This document shows positions 37,606-49,000 of a stretch of 64,000 nucleotides of DNA, piece after piece. Each line of letters opens with the position of its first letter. Within the stretch, counting starts at the first letter, position 1. The notes under the pieces are model-generated. The model did not search any database. It was not told where the DNA came from and was given only the letters and a program-made list of their open reading frames with translations. The DNA lies in assembly GCA_963836015.1 (NCBI GenBank), contig CAWIIF010000004.1, positions 124,001 through 188,000 of the forward strand, read 5' to 3'. Origin of the DNA: CAWCDJ01 sp963836015 (lineage in GTDB: Bacteria > Acidobacteriota > Terriglobia > Bryobacterales > Bryobacteraceae). Position numbers and translations under genes: made by a program.

Positions 37606-39553
37606 GAGGCTGAAGACGGCGGCCGCGGCGGCGGCCATCGCCGCCTTGAATGCCGCCCTGGCGTGGCGCCTGTTCGCACTCGCCTATACGCGCGAAATGG
37701 GTTCGATCGAAGCCGCATTCATCGGACTGGCGCGTTACGTTCGCGATCACTTTCCGCATCTCGGCTGGTTCCCGCTATGGTATGGGGGCATTCCGTATCC
37801 CGACACCTATCCGCCCCTGCTGCACTGGATCGTTGCGCTCGTAGCGGCAGCGGGCCGGATTTCGCCCGGGCTGGCCTACCATGCAGTCACGGCGGCAGTG
37901 TTTGCGCTCGGTCCGGCGGCGCTGTTCTGGGCCGCCTGGCGGCTGGGGGCCGGCCGCGCGGCCGCGTTCACCGCGGCGCTCGGATACTCGCTGGTCTCGC
38001 CCGCATGCTTTCTGATCCCCGAGATCCGGGCCGACGCCGGTGGTTGGTTCGGCCCGCGCCGCCTGGTGGCATTGGTGCGCTACGGCGAAGGTCCGCACCT
38101 GCTGGCCCTTCTGCTGCTGCCTGTCGCGATCGGGATGCTGCACGTAGCACTCGAGAAGCGCACGCCTGCCCGCTACTTCGGCGCGGCCCTGGCCCTGGCC
38201 GCGGTGGCTCTCAGCAACTGGCTCGGCTCCTTCGCGCTGGCCCTGATGGTGGCGGCCTACCTGCTCGCCCGCTGGGACCGCGGCTGGATGCCGGCCGCCG
38301 GGCTCGGCTGCTGGGCATACGCCATCGCCATGCCGTGGCTCTCGCCTTCGACCATCGCGACGATCCGCGCCAACGCCCCGTTGGTGGGCGGGAAATTCGA
38401 GCCGGGCCTGGGCCAGCGGATCTATGCCCTGGCATTTGTCGCCGGCCTGCTGGTGCTGGCCTGGGGAATGCGGCGCGCGAAATGGCCGGGGCAGGTTCGC
38501 TTCGGCCTCCTGTTCCTGTGCGCGACCGCGGCGGTGGTCCTGCCCGCGTATTGGTTCAATCTCATCCTCGTACCGCAGCCGCACCGCTATCACCTGGAGA
38601 TGGACCTGGCGTTCTGGCTCGCGGCGGCCTTCCTGATTCCTCTCCGCTCCCGGACGGCCGTCCTGGCCGCGTGCGCCGCGGCCGTACTGGCCGTTCCCCT
38701 GTTCGTCCACCAGCGCTCCCTGGCGCGCCGGCTCGAGCAGCCTGTCCGAATCGAATCTACTGTGGAGTACCGCATCTCCCGCTGGCTGGGCGAGCACATG
38801 CCCGGCCGCCGCGTCTTTGCGCCCGGCACCATCGGCTTCTGGATGAACGTGTTCAGCGACACCCCGATGCTCACCGGAGGATTCGACAACGGCATGCGCA
38901 ACGTGTTCCTGCAAGACGTCATCTTCCAGATCTATTACGGCGACAAGCAGAAAGTCGCGCTCGACTGGCTGAAGGCCTATGGCTGCGACGCGGTGATCGG
39001 CGGCAGTCCGGAGAGCCGCGAAATTTATCACCCATACAACCATCCAGCCAAGCTGGAGGGTCTCCCCGAGTTATGGCGCGAAGGCGGCGACGTGATCTAC
39101 GCCGTGCCTGGTGCGAGCGGATCCCTGGCGCACGCCGTACGCGCTTCCGACCTCCCCCGGGTCACCCCGCCGGCCTACGATTCGCAGCCCCTGGCCCCAT
39201 ATCTCGCGGCGCTCGACGACCCCGCTCTGCCGCGCGCGGCGTTCCGTTGGACCAGTGAGAGCAGCGCGTCCATCACCGCCGACCTCCGGCCGGAATACCT
39301 GCTTTCCGTACAGATCACGTGGGACCAGGGGTGGCATGCGCTGGTCGGCGGCCGTCCGCGGCGAGTGTGGAAGGATAAACTGGGACAGATGGTGGTGGAA
39401 CCGCTGTGCAACGGTCCCTGCACCGTGGAGCTCACCTGGGATGGCGGCATGGAACTGCTGGCGGCCCGCGTCTTGAGCGGCGCCGGGCTGGCGGGCGGCG
39501 TACTGTGGATTCTCTTATGGCGAAGGCGTTCGGTTTCAACCAAGACGAACTGA
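37574..39553 (+). CDS. Large polytopic membrane protein (glycosyltransferase/PTPS-related type)
   Basis: A 659-residue protein (ATG 37574; an alternative ATG 37595 overlaps the upstream stop). About ten to twelve hydrophobic segments span residues 10-390, with an Arg-rich linker and an extended periplasmic-facing C-terminal domain (about 400-640). The N-terminal motif WYGGIPYPDTYPP near residue 70 resembles GT-C/PTPS-related membrane proteins, which may transfer sugars from lipid carriers. A last membrane segment lies near residue 640. The product is probably an envelope-glycan or glycosyltransferase-like protein. No activity can be read from motifs alone. Confidence 0.7.
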   Translation: MARQPVFMRSERLKTAAAAAAIAALNAALAWRLFALAYTREMGSIEAAFIGLARYVRDHFPHLGWFPLWYGGIPYPDTYPPLLHWIVALVAAAGRISPGLAYHAVTAAVFALGPAALFWAAWRLGAGRAAAFTAALGYSLVSPACFLIPEIRADAGGWFGPRRLVALVRYGEGPHLLALLLLPVAIGMLHVALEKRTPARYFGAALALAAVALSNWLGSFALALMVAAYLLARWDRGWMPAAGLGCWAYAIAMPWLSPSTIATIRANAPLVGGKFEPGLGQRIYALAFVAGLLVLAWGMRRAKWPGQVRFGLLFLCATAAVVLPAYWFNLILVPQPHRYHLEMDLAFWLAAAFLIPLRSRTAVLAACAAAVLAVPLFVHQRSLARRLEQPVRIESTVEYRISRWLGEHMPGRRVFAPGTIGFWMNVFSDTPMLTGGFDNGMRNVFLQDVIFQIYYGDKQKVALDWLKAYGCDAVIGGSPESREIYHPYNHPAKLEGLPELWREGGDVIYAVPGASGSLAHAVRASDLPRVTPPAYDSQPLAPYLAALDDPALPRAAFRWTSESSASITADLRPEYLLSVQITWDQGWHALVGGRPRRVWKDKLGQMVVEPLCNGPCTVELTWDGGMELLAARVLSGAGLAGGVLWILLWRRRSVSTKTN

Positions 39554-39714
39554 AGCTCCTGTTAGTCGCGGTGCGCCAGATGCGGCGGACGTTCGCGACG
39601 GCGCGCAAGAGCGATCCCTCGATCGAGGCGTACGCGGCGCTCTACGATGCGCTGTTCGAGAAGCTGCGCGACATGGCCGGCCCGCTGCCCGAGCAGGTGG
39701 AGGAAGCGCTTTAA
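39517..39714 (+). CDS. Small conserved-looking protein of unknown function (65 residues)
   Basis: ATG 39517 to the stop at 39714 gives 65 residues: a short N-terminal strand (MAKAFGFNQDELKLLLVAVRQM) and a highly charged helical remainder ending EEAL. It overlaps the end of the preceding membrane protein gene and the convergent amidohydrolase by 4 bases. The helical pattern suggests a small helical-bundle protein; no domain is recognised. The longer frame starting at 39406 is not plausible. Confidence 0.55.
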   Translation: MAKAFGFNQDELKLLLVAVRQMRRTFATARKSDPSIEAYAALYDALFEKLRDMAGPLPEQVEEAL

Positions 39715-41207
39715 GGCCGCGCCCTGCGGGCTTGCGCCACCATCTCCTTGACCCGGGCGAGCAGCTCCGGCGCATGGTACGGGATGCCGTCCTTGATGGT
39801 CCACTCCACGCCTCCGGTATGCGCGACCTTGCCCTCGCGGATCTCGTCCACGCCGGTCGGGTAGAGCACCTTCAGATTCTCGAGCGGGTTGCCGTTCACC
39901 ACAATCAGGTCCGCCGCGAAGCCGGCGCGCACGCGCCCCAGCCGGCTTTCCTGGCCCAGGATCCGGGCATTGTTCCCGGTCGCCTGTTGAATGATCTTGA
40001 GAGGATGGAACCCGGCCTCCTGGTGCAGTTCCATGTTGCGGATCAGGCCGAAGCCATACATCTGATATATGAACCCGGCGTCGTCGCCCATGCCGATCAG
40101 GCCGCCCAGGCGGTCGAACTGGCGCAGGGCCGCCATCCACAGGCGGTAATTCTCCTTCCAATAGGTCTCGTCAGTGGAGGACCACCCGATGAAGTAAGAT
40201 CCGTGGTTGGCGGGGTTGGGCCGGAAATATTCTTCGAGCGCCGGATGCAGGTAGCCGGCGAACCACGGCTGATTCTGGGCGCGCTGCAGGTCGCGGCTGG
40301 CCTCGTAGATGTCCATGGTGGGGTCCCAGGCGACGTTGGCCTTCACCATCGCTTCGAGTACCTGGGTCAGGCGCTCCGGGTTGGCTTCGCGAAACAGCCG
40401 CCCGGCCCAGCGGAAACGGTCCGTCTCGTTGTTGTAGTTGTAGCCGGAGGGAAACTTCTGCACGCCGTCTTCGATGGCGGCATCCGGTATGCCGTACCAG
40501 TGCTCGATGCTGGTGGTGCCGAAGCGGATGTCGTCCCAGGCGTTGGTCTCCTCGACGCCCGCGTGATGCGCGACGCGCAGCCCCAGCTTGTGCGCTTCGT
40601 CCTCCATGGCGGCCATTTCGTCGCGGTCGATCCCCAGGATTTTGATGCCGTCGGCGCCCATCTGTTTCAGTTCGCGGACCCTTGCCCGCGCTCCTTCGGC
40701 ATCCCGCACGCGGCCCAGCATGGGGTAGACAAAGATGCGGGGCGCCGCGATCTCGCCTTCGGCGCTCAGCCGCCGCAGTTCGAGGGCGCGCTTCGTATCG
40801 CTCCCTACGTCGCGGACCGTGGTGATGCCGCAGGCCAGCCAGATATCGAGCTCGTATTCAATCGGCTGAGGCATGCCGCCGCGCTCTTCCTGCAGGTGGG
40901 CGTGGGCGTTGATCAGCCCGGGCAGGACGTATTTGCCGGTAGCGTCGATCACCGCGTCGGCCTGCGGCGCGTGCGAGCCACCGCGGGCCCGCGCCACGGC
41001 GTCGAGAGGGATCACGTCCGCGATCCGGTTGTTCTCGATGACGATATCCATGGGGCCCTTCGCGGGGGTGCCGTTGCCGTCGATCACGGTGGCATTGTGG
41101 ATCAGCAGGCGCGGAACCCGCTTCCCACTGGCGGGCGCCTGGGTCTGGGCAGCGGCAGCCCCGGCGAACAGGAGTGTGGTCGCCAGGGCGAGTCCTCGAC
41201 AATTCAT
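39711..41207 (-). CDS. Exported imidazolonepropionase-like amidohydrolase
   Basis: A 498-residue hydrolase with a signal peptide (MNCRGLALATTLLFAGAAAAQ). It has a beta-sandwich N-terminal half (NATVIDGNGTPAKGPMDIVIENNRI), the metal ligands in LINAHAHLQ (HxH), VAHHAGVEE and SIEHWYG, and the C-terminal IIQQATGNNARILGQESRLGRVRAGFAADLIVVNGNPLE signature split over the barrel end. The family includes imidazolonepropionase and related prolidase-like amidohydrolases; acidobacterial secreted members may act on peptides or cyclic amides. A CACAAT -10-like hexamer ends six bases before the ATG. Confidence 0.9.
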   Translation of the reverse strand: MNCRGLALATTLLFAGAAAAQTQAPASGKRVPRLLIHNATVIDGNGTPAKGPMDIVIENNRIADVIPLDAVARARGGSHAPQADAVIDATGKYVLPGLINAHAHLQEERGGMPQPIEYELDIWLACGITTVRDVGSDTKRALELRRLSAEGEIAAPRIFVYPMLGRVRDAEGARARVRELKQMGADGIKILGIDRDEMAAMEDEAHKLGLRVAHHAGVEETNAWDDIRFGTTSIEHWYGIPDAAIEDGVQKFPSGYNYNNETDRFRWAGRLFREANPERLTQVLEAMVKANVAWDPTMDIYEASRDLQRAQNQPWFAGYLHPALEEYFRPNPANHGSYFIGWSSTDETYWKENYRLWMAALRQFDRLGGLIGMGDDAGFIYQMYGFGLIRNMELHQEAGFHPLKIIQQATGNNARILGQESRLGRVRAGFAADLIVVNGNPLENLKVLYPTGVDEIREGKVAHTGGVEWTIKDGIPYHAPELLARVKEMVAQARRARP

Positions 41208-41276
41208 TCGACGATTGTGCCACAGCAGCCGGGCATTTTCGGCCGACCTGTTAGAATAATGGAGACCGCACTTTGT

Positions 41277-41353
41277 GGGCGGTTAGCTCAGCCGGTCAGA
41301 GCGCCTGCCTTACAAGCAGGAGGTCCGCAGTTCGAGCCTGCGACCGCCCACCA
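41277..41353 (+). tRNA. tRNA-Val (TAC)
   Basis: A complete 77-base cloverleaf: acceptor GGGCGGT with ACCGCCC, D-arm, anticodon stem CCTGC/GCAGG with TAC in loop CTTACAA, T-loop TTCGAGCC, and encoded CCA. A TAGAAT -10-like hexamer sits at 41252-41257. The 3' half is repeated at 51595-51633 (see that entry). Confidence 0.97.
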
Positions 41354-41354
41354 C
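41316..41354 (+). repeat. Left copy of a 39-base direct repeat (3' half of tRNA-Val)
   Basis: The 39 bases from GCAGGAGGTCC to CGCCCACCAC recur at 51595-51633 with two mismatches, in the same orientation, 10279 bases apart. The repeat is the 3' half of the tRNA gene, the usual integration site of tRNA-targeting elements, so the two copies could be attL and attR. No integrase gene is present between them. Confidence 0.55.
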
Positions 41355-41539
41355 TCCAGTCGTCTGTCCAGGCACTTGCCGCTCTTCATGGTCTGCGGCC
41401 GCTGTCCCTATAACCGACAATTGCTGGGACGAAGGTTCCATTACGGGATTCATGTTGCCCCGCCCTTGGCTAAACAGTTTTGACCATAGGTTCTATAACT
41501 AGCCATGAAATGTTGTAAGAACTTGAATAAACCTAGCGT

Positions 41540-41547
41540 GATACAAT
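41540..41547 (+). promoter_or_regulatory. Extended -10-like TGATACAAT
   Basis: TG-A-TACAAT (TG at 41539-41540, TACAAT at 41542-41547) matches an extended -10 element. It ends eight bases before ATG 41556, and no ribosome-binding site is present, so a leaderless transcript is likely. Confidence 0.45.
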
Positions 41548-41555
41548 CCACACAC

Positions 41556-43034
41556 ATGAAGAACTCCCCTGTGTACTTTCTTCGAGCTGGGATTACCTTC
41601 TCATTGCTGTCTATTGCCGCCACTTCCGTTTGCCGCGGCCAAAGCTCTCAGGCTCTTACACCCGGCACCATCGTAACGGGTCAGTGCCAGGGGCACCAGA
41701 ATCAACCGGGTTGTGTGATACCGAGCCTGTTCGGTTCCACCGGGCTCAGCCTGTACCCCAATCCGGGATTTCCCCATTATGCACACTTCATCGGGTCGGC
41801 GCAGACGACCCTCAATCAGACTCTGAGCAGCGCGATTGCGACTCAGTTGACCACCCTGCCGATCGTGTCGCCCTCTTCCGGGTTCACTTACAAATACAGC
41901 AGCGAGGCGGGCGCTTTCGTCCGTACCACCACGAGCTTCGGCCCGATTTACGCAGAGCGCGCGGAGACCATCGGCCGCGGCAAAGTGGCGTTCGGCATTT
42001 CCTACCAGCGGTTTCGTTTCAGCAGCATCGACGGCACAAGCCTCCATAACATTCCCGCGGTCTTCTCTCATGTCCCGGATACAGGGCCGGGCGGCGCCCC
42101 CGAGACTTATGAGGCGGATGTCATTCAAACGTCGAACAATATCGATTTGAATATGGACCAGACCATGCTGTACGGCACCGTAGGAATTACCGATCGCATA
42201 GACGTCTCCGTGGCGGTGCCCCTGGTATCCGTGCGGATGGGAGTGAACTCGAATGCAGGTATTGTGCGGGTTTCCGGGCCGAGCTTCACCGTCCCGGGCG
42301 TCGGAACGTTCCCCAATCCGCACCAGTTCACTGCGGATCCGAACAGCCTGACAGCCTCCTTCGCCAGCACAGGCAGCGCATCAGGGATCGGCGACATCAC
42401 TCTGAGGTTTAAGGGAAATGTCTGGCAGGGCAAGAGCCTGGGGATGGCCGTCGGCCTTGACGTGCGCACACCGTCGGGGAATGCCCAGGAGTTTCTGGGG
42501 TCGGGGGCTATGGGTATCAAGCCCTTCATCGCGATCTCGACAGTGGGCAGACGCTTTTCGCCTCATCTCAACCTTGGATATCAGTGGAACGGCCAGTCGA
42601 TTCTTGCGGGAAATCTGACCGGAACCACCGTATCGGAAGATTCGACCGGAGCCGTAGTCATTCAGAACGGGCCGGCCATGAAAGAGAACCTGCCCTCGCA
42701 GCTGTTTTACACGCTCGGCGCTGACGTAGGCGTCACGAAGGGTTTGACTTTTGCGTTCGATTACCTCGGTCAGGCACTCTTCAACGCACCGCGAGTCTTC
42801 TCAACTGTATACCCGACGCAGAATATTCCGGGCGGGACCGGTTCTCAGCTACTCAACACAATCAGCGGCGGGAAGGACGATATTGGCCTGAGCAGCGGAG
42901 CCACCGGAATCAAGTTGAACCTCTTCGGAAACCTGCTGCTTACGGCCGATGTTCTGTTTCGCCTTGACAATAAGGGTTTGCGGCAGAATATCACGCCCCT
43001 CATTGCTCTTTCGTACGCATTTGGCGGGAAGTAA
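41556..43034 (+). CDS. Outer-membrane beta-barrel protein (transporter-like, MetA-pathway phenol type)
   Basis: About 492 residues from ATG 41556, preferred to an upstream ATG at 41505 because it opens a signal peptide (MKNSPVYFLRAGITFSLLS). The mature part shows alternating beta strands: TIGRGKVAFGISYQRFRF, YGTVGITDRIDVSVAVPLV, GIGDITLRFKGNVW and a terminal LIALSYAF ending near Gly-Lys. This resembles the outer-membrane transporter family named after the phenol MetA pathway (PF13557). It is convergent with the giant kinase gene (4 bases apart) and lies within the tRNA-Val-bracketed segment. The substrate is unknown. Confidence 0.72.
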   Translation: MKNSPVYFLRAGITFSLLSIAATSVCRGQSSQALTPGTIVTGQCQGHQNQPGCVIPSLFGSTGLSLYPNPGFPHYAHFIGSAQTTLNQTLSSAIATQLTTLPIVSPSSGFTYKYSSEAGAFVRTTTSFGPIYAERAETIGRGKVAFGISYQRFRFSSIDGTSLHNIPAVFSHVPDTGPGGAPETYEADVIQTSNNIDLNMDQTMLYGTVGITDRIDVSVAVPLVSVRMGVNSNAGIVRVSGPSFTVPGVGTFPNPHQFTADPNSLTASFASTGSASGIGDITLRFKGNVWQGKSLGMAVGLDVRTPSGNAQEFLGSGAMGIKPFIAISTVGRRFSPHLNLGYQWNGQSILAGNLTGTTVSEDSTGAVVIQNGPAMKENLPSQLFYTLGADVGVTKGLTFAFDYLGQALFNAPRVFSTVYPTQNIPGGTGSQLLNTISGGKDDIGLSSGATGIKLNLFGNLLLTADVLFRLDNKGLRQNITPLIALSYAFGGK

Positions 43035-43038
43035 GCCG

Positions 43039-46000
43039 CTAATGACGATCGATTGAGCCGATCTGCCAGCCTGACGAGCTGCGGAAAAGCGTGACGGTAA
43101 CCGGCTCGGCAGCAGTCATCGCGGGACCGCTGCGGGGTCTGTAGACCAACCTGCGAGTGCAGGTTACGCTAGCCGAATCGCCGTTCATCGACGGCTGTCC
43201 GACTGGTTCGAGTTGAAAGCGCAACTCTTTGGCATCGGCGAATTGCTGGCGGTACGTTGCGACCGGAAGTCCGCTCCAGATCTTTTGAAGCGCTCCAATG
43301 TCTTTGCTGTTATACGCGGCCTCAAAGTCCTTCAGCACCTTGACGACCGCCTGCTGGTCGGCCCGCTTCTTTTGCTCCCTGTCTCGAAGCGTCTGAGCAG
43401 CGCTTGCTTCCGCCGCCAGGCGGTCTAGTTCCGCAATTCGGGCGCGTGCACCGTCGGCGTGCTGGCCGGTCGAGAAGTGGGAGAGGTAGTCCTCCAACTG
43501 TCCCTTGTTGTTCGGATCCACCTTATTCCAGGCTGCCTGCTCCGCCTGGCGCGAAGCATTGGCCTGTGCCTGCTGCCGTAACTCCGCGGCCCGGGCGCGT
43601 GCCTGACCCGCCAGGGTTCCGGCGCCGGGATGATTCTTGACAAACGTATCGAAATCATCCGGGTTCGTGCTGGAGGCGATGCGGGCCCAGTCCTGAGCTT
43701 CGATGCGTTTCGGGTCCGGCGGCGGCGGAGCCTTGGTCAGTTTCGACATGGTCACACGAGCACGCTCGAGCTGAGTCGTCTTACCGGATGTAAACTGCTC
43801 GCTGAACTGCACCGGGCTATAGTCGTCCTTTGTCAGTTGCACGGTGTGCTGCCCCGGGGGTACCTCGTGCCGGAACGTTCCGGCGCTGTTCGTTTCTCCT
43901 ATGGTTTGGCCGTCCAACTTCACGGACGAGCCGGCAACGGCGCCGGAGATCTCCAGATATGCCGGAGACCGGCTCAGGGCGAACACCACCGGCTTCTCTT
44001 CACCCTTCTTCAGCATGATCTGCTGGGGTGGCGGAGCCTGGAACCCGTCCTTCTCCACCCGAATCGAATAGGTACCGACATCCAGCGGAATTCGAAGCTT
44101 GCCATGCTCGGTCGTTCGCTGGTATTGCTGATTATTCAAAAAGACCTTGACCCTGTCCTCGCCGGTTTCGACGGTCAAGACGCCCACGTTGCGATCCAGG
44201 TTGAGGAAGACGTTCAATGCCGGATCCGGCCGGATGTCCACCACCACCGAGCGGTCGCCGATCGCGATCTGGCGCGTGCCCTCTTTGAGGTCGGGCAGAC
44301 TGGCAGAGGAGCCGGACGCCGCCGGCGTCTTCCCTGCCGAGGCGCCATCTACTTTGATCTCCTCCACTCCGCAATTACAGGCGATGCTCCCGGCGCCACC
44401 GGCGTTCGCCACCACGGTGGCCTGCACCTCTTTGGCTGTGATCGGCCCAATCAGTCCGGGCGGAGATCCGGCTGCGCTATTCCAGCCGGCTTCGAACTCG
44501 GCGCTCCCGCCTGTGACCCGCAGCGTGTGGCGCCCGGGTAAAATCCCCGAAGCAGTGAATTGGCCATCGCGCAACGCGCCGGCCCGCCTGCCGTCGATAT
44601 AGACCTGGCCGCTATCGAAGTTCGTATTCACCGAAAGCAATTGCGAGAGCGGTTCGAGGGTCAGAGCCATCTCTACCGGCGGCTGGCCGGCCGTCACTTT
44701 GACCTCACGCGTGATCGGTTTGTATCCGGCCTTGGCGACCCGCAGCGCATAGCTGCCCGGACCGACCTTCAAAGTGCAGTTGGGAGTCGTGCACTTTTCA
44801 TTCCCGATCTCAACGGAAGCGCCCGCGACATCCGTGGTGATCTTCACCGGAATTTTCGCCGGGCCCCGCAGCAGCGGGGGTACGGCCACGACGGCAGCCA
44901 GCAGCACCCCTGCCGCACCGGCGAACATCAGCAGCCGTTTCCGATTCGCGGCAACCAGGCTGCGCAGATGCTCGCGTCTGAGTTCCTTGGCTCGATGCTC
45001 CAGGACGCGGATTGTGGCCGCGGCCAGGTCTGCGATCTCGCGGTCCGCCTGGTTCTCGGCCGCGATGCCGGCTGCGCGGATCCTCAAAGCATCGAGTTCG
45101 GCTGCTTGTCCGGCGGACTTTGCCGATTCGTCGATCTGCCGCAATTCGCCGGCCACCGCCTCGCGCTCTTGCCGGATCTGCCCCGCAAGCGCGGATCGCG
45201 GGGCTGCCAATCGCTGCTCGTCCGGATAGCTCTGAAGCCCCCGTTCCAATTCGGCCAGCGCACTTTGCAGATCGCCCTTCTTTTGAAATTCGTCTGCTTG
45301 GGCCAGGCAATCCGCAACCGCCGCATCTTTCTTGCGGTCGGAAATGTTGCGCAGCATCGCCTCCGGCGGCTGATAGCCGGGCTCAAGAGAATTGGCCTCG
45401 ATGACCAGCGTTTCGGCCTGCCGCCAGTCCGTCTGGACGACCGACTCCGCGTGATCGATGAGCTTGGTCAGAACCAACTTTCGAAAAGCCGGATCGAACT
45501 CCTCCAGTTGAAAGGCTTCGCGCAGGCACGCCTGGCATTCGGCGAACCGGCCCTTCTCTCTTGCGGCCTGCGCCTGGGCCAGAAGGTCGCGTGCGCGGGC
45601 TTTCTTCTGTTCGGCCTCCCGCAGGCGGCTTTCGAGTGCCAGCAACCGGGGAGCACCCTGATGCTCGGCGAGGGACTGGCGCAGCAGTTCGCGGGCGGTT
45701 GACACATCCCCGCTGCCGAGCATCTGCTCGATCTGCCGGGCCCAATGGTCGATGGCCTCGGCCCGCGCCGCATCCCTGGCCCGCTGAACCCGTTCGATTT
45801 CCTTCTTCAGCTCCGGATATTGATCGTAGATCGTGAGCAGGCTGGTCCATTGTTCGAGAGCTTCGTCCCACCTTCCCGCCTGCTCGGCGGCACGGGCCTT
45901 CTCCACAATCGAATCGGCGAGCGCGAGTTTCTTCCGGATAAACCGCAGTTCATCCGCAATGGCGGCCTCGCCGGGATAGCGCTGCAAACCCTCTTCCAGA

Positions 46001-49000
46001 ATCAGGGCGCGTTTCGCCAGATCCGGTTCAGCGGCCGCACTCTGCCGCAACGCCTCCAGGTGGGCCCCTTTCCGTCCCAACTCCGCTTTGCGCTTGAGTT
46101 CGCCAAACAGGGTATGGTCGGGAAACCGCGCCAGGTACGGCGCACAAATCCCCAGAGCCGAATCGAAGGCGCCATCCGCAACTTCCTGGTGGGCTCGCTC
46201 GATATCCGAGAGGTGGCGGAGCGGCTCGGCGGCTGAGGATTGGACCTCCTGATCGCTCGAGTATTTCCGGCCGATTTCCCTTGCTCTGGCCAGCAATTCG
46301 GAAATCTCGTCCGCCGATTGCGCCTTGACGGCCGCGGCCTGAATCGCTCCCAGTTCCTTGAGATCGCGGCTGCGTTGCCGGCGCCGTTCCTGCTCTGCCA
46401 GTTCGTCCCTCAATCGCAGCCGGATCGCCGTCAGCGGAGGAGCGTCGGGATATTCGCCCAGGAATTTCTCGACGAGCCGCATCGCCTCCTTGAGTTGGCC
46501 TTTCTCCTCCAGCCGCCGGCACTCTTGCGCGGCGGTGTCGATTGCCTGTTGCCTCTGCCACGCCGCTTTCCGGGACACCGCAAGGTGACGCAGTTCTTGC
46601 AGGGACCGAGCATCGGCCCACTTCCTCAGGCCCTCGTCCACGCGCGACATGGCGGCGTCAAGATCCCCGGCGTCGATCAGGCTCCGGACTTCGCGCGCGT
46701 GCCGGTCGATGGCCGCGGCCCGCACGCCTATCCGCGCCTGGTCCAGGACCGCCGCCAACTCGGGATCGGCGGTTTTCCCGGGGGGAAAGCTCAACAGCAT
46801 TTCCAGGGCTTCGTCCGGCCGGCCGGTCTCGATGAGCCGCCGTGCGTTGGCGAGCGTCTGGCGGAACTGGAATTCCTTCAGCAGATCGCTGAGTGCCGGG
46901 TCGCCGGGATATTCTTTGAGCGCCGTTTCAGCCGCGGCGATCGCCTCCGCGTACCGCTTCCCGCTCCCGAGCTTCCGCGCTTTCTCGATGGCCGCCTTGA
47001 GGGCTTCGGCGCGCTGCCATTCTTCCCTGGCCGCCAGAAGGGAACCCCTGACTTCGAGGAGGCGGCTCTCTCCCGGCCAGTTCTTCAGAGCGCGGTTCAC
47101 GAGTGCCAGGCCACGGTCGAACTCGGAGCGGCTGGCTAACGCGAGTGCCTCGTCCGCAAGTTTATCGACGGCCTCCCCGAGCCGCCGCGCTTCCAGTTGT
47201 TCGCGGCCCCGCTTCAGAAGGGCAGCCACTTCCGGATCGTCGGGGAAGCGAGCAGCGACGGGTTCCAGCGACCCGATCGCGTCCTCGTCTCGTCCCTCCG
47301 CGAGCATCGCCTCGGCATCGATCACTGACCGATCCCGGCGCTCCTTCTGCTTCAACCCGTTTTCGGCTTCGGACAGCAATGCCTGCAAAGCCGGGTCTCC
47401 AGCGTACTCGGAACAGGAGATGCGCAAGAGATCCAGGGCCTCGTTCCACCGGCCGGCCGAGATCAGGCTTCGACCTTGCGCGGCGGCCGCTTCGATTGCC
47501 TGCGAGCGCTTTTGCGCCAACCATTCGCTCTCCACCCGGTTTCGCAATTCGACCAGCGCGGGCGCTTCGCGGTACTCCCGCAGTCCTTCGCCGGCCGTTT
47601 GCAGGGCTTTCTCGAATTGACGCTGTTTCGCCAGATCCTCTACCTCGCGGAGGATCTTCTCAAAGGCCTGCTTTCGCTCCCACGCAGCACGATCGCCCTC
47701 TACACTTTCCCGGAGCTTCAACAGCGAAGCTTCTCCGGGCCAGGTTTCGAGGCCGCGTGCCAGCATCTCCAAGGCTTCGGAGAACTGGTTCCGCGAAGCT
47801 AAAGCCCCGGCATCTTTCTCCACGCGGGCGATGTCTTCGGCCCGCCTTCGCGCGGCCAGGTCGCGCCGTGCGCGCGCCAGCAGAGGTTCCCACTCGCTCT
47901 CGCCGGGGTAGCTCGTGGTGGCTCTCCGGAGGAGTTGAATGGCCTCTTCCAGGCGTCCCTGGTCCAGCAGAAGGCTCGCCCCGCTGGCGGCGCTGGCAAT
48001 CGACCTGCGCCGCAGGTACTCCGCTTGCTGGTTCTCGATATCCTTTCGGGCAGTTTCCAGCAAGGGCGACTTCATGTTGGACGACGCCAGCAGTTTGATT
48101 GCTTCCTCGAACCGGTTGTCCCGGGCCAGCTGGTCTGTCTGCTCCAGCAGGCGCTTGATCGCCAGTTCCTGTTGCCAGGCAGACTCGGCATTCTCCACGG
48201 CCTCCAGTTGGCGAATCAGGTTGCTTTCCGCCACATAAGTGACGAGCGCCTGCTCCAGAATCCGGCGCGCGCGCTCGAACTGTTTGCCGTCCGCGAGTTC
48301 CTGGGACTCCTTGATCGCACGTTCGATCGCGAGCGCCCTGTTGCGGGCGCGAAGCGCTTCCCTGGCTCGCCCGGAGAGAGTCCCGAGTTCGCGTTCGCCC
48401 GGGTACTCGCGGACAGCTTGTTCGAGCATCGCGACGGCCTCGTCCAGCCGGCCCCCGGAAATCAGTTTCCGCGCGTCGCTGGAAGCCTTCAGGATCGCCT
48501 GCCGGCGCTTGTAGGCCTCCCAGGCCTTGTCGATTTCCTTCTGAAGCTCCGTCAATTGGGGGTCGCCGGCATACTCTTCAAGAGCCGCCGTGACTGTGCT
48601 CAGAGCTTCCAGGAAGTGCTCGCCCGACAGAAGCTGTTTCGCGGCGGCGAGGACTCCGTTGATGGCCTGCTGCCGCTCCCACGCCTGCCTGGAGCCCAGC
48701 ACCTCTCCGCGCAGACGAAGCAGGTAGCCGTCCTCCTTCCAGTCTTCCAGCCCCTTGTCGACGACCCGCAGAGCTCCCTCGAAGTCCCGGGCTCCGGTAC
48801 GTTGGGCGACCGCCCTGGCGATCGCCTCCACTGCGCGTGCCCGCTCCCGTTCGCGCGCCTCCTGCTCAGCCCGGGATAGAAGTTCCGAAAGCACCGGCTC
48901 GTCCGGGTACCTCGTCAGTACCTGCCGCAGCCTTTCAACCGCCTTCTCCGGCTGCTTCTGTTCGAGTAGCGCCTCGGCCTGTTCCCGGACCTTCTGCACC

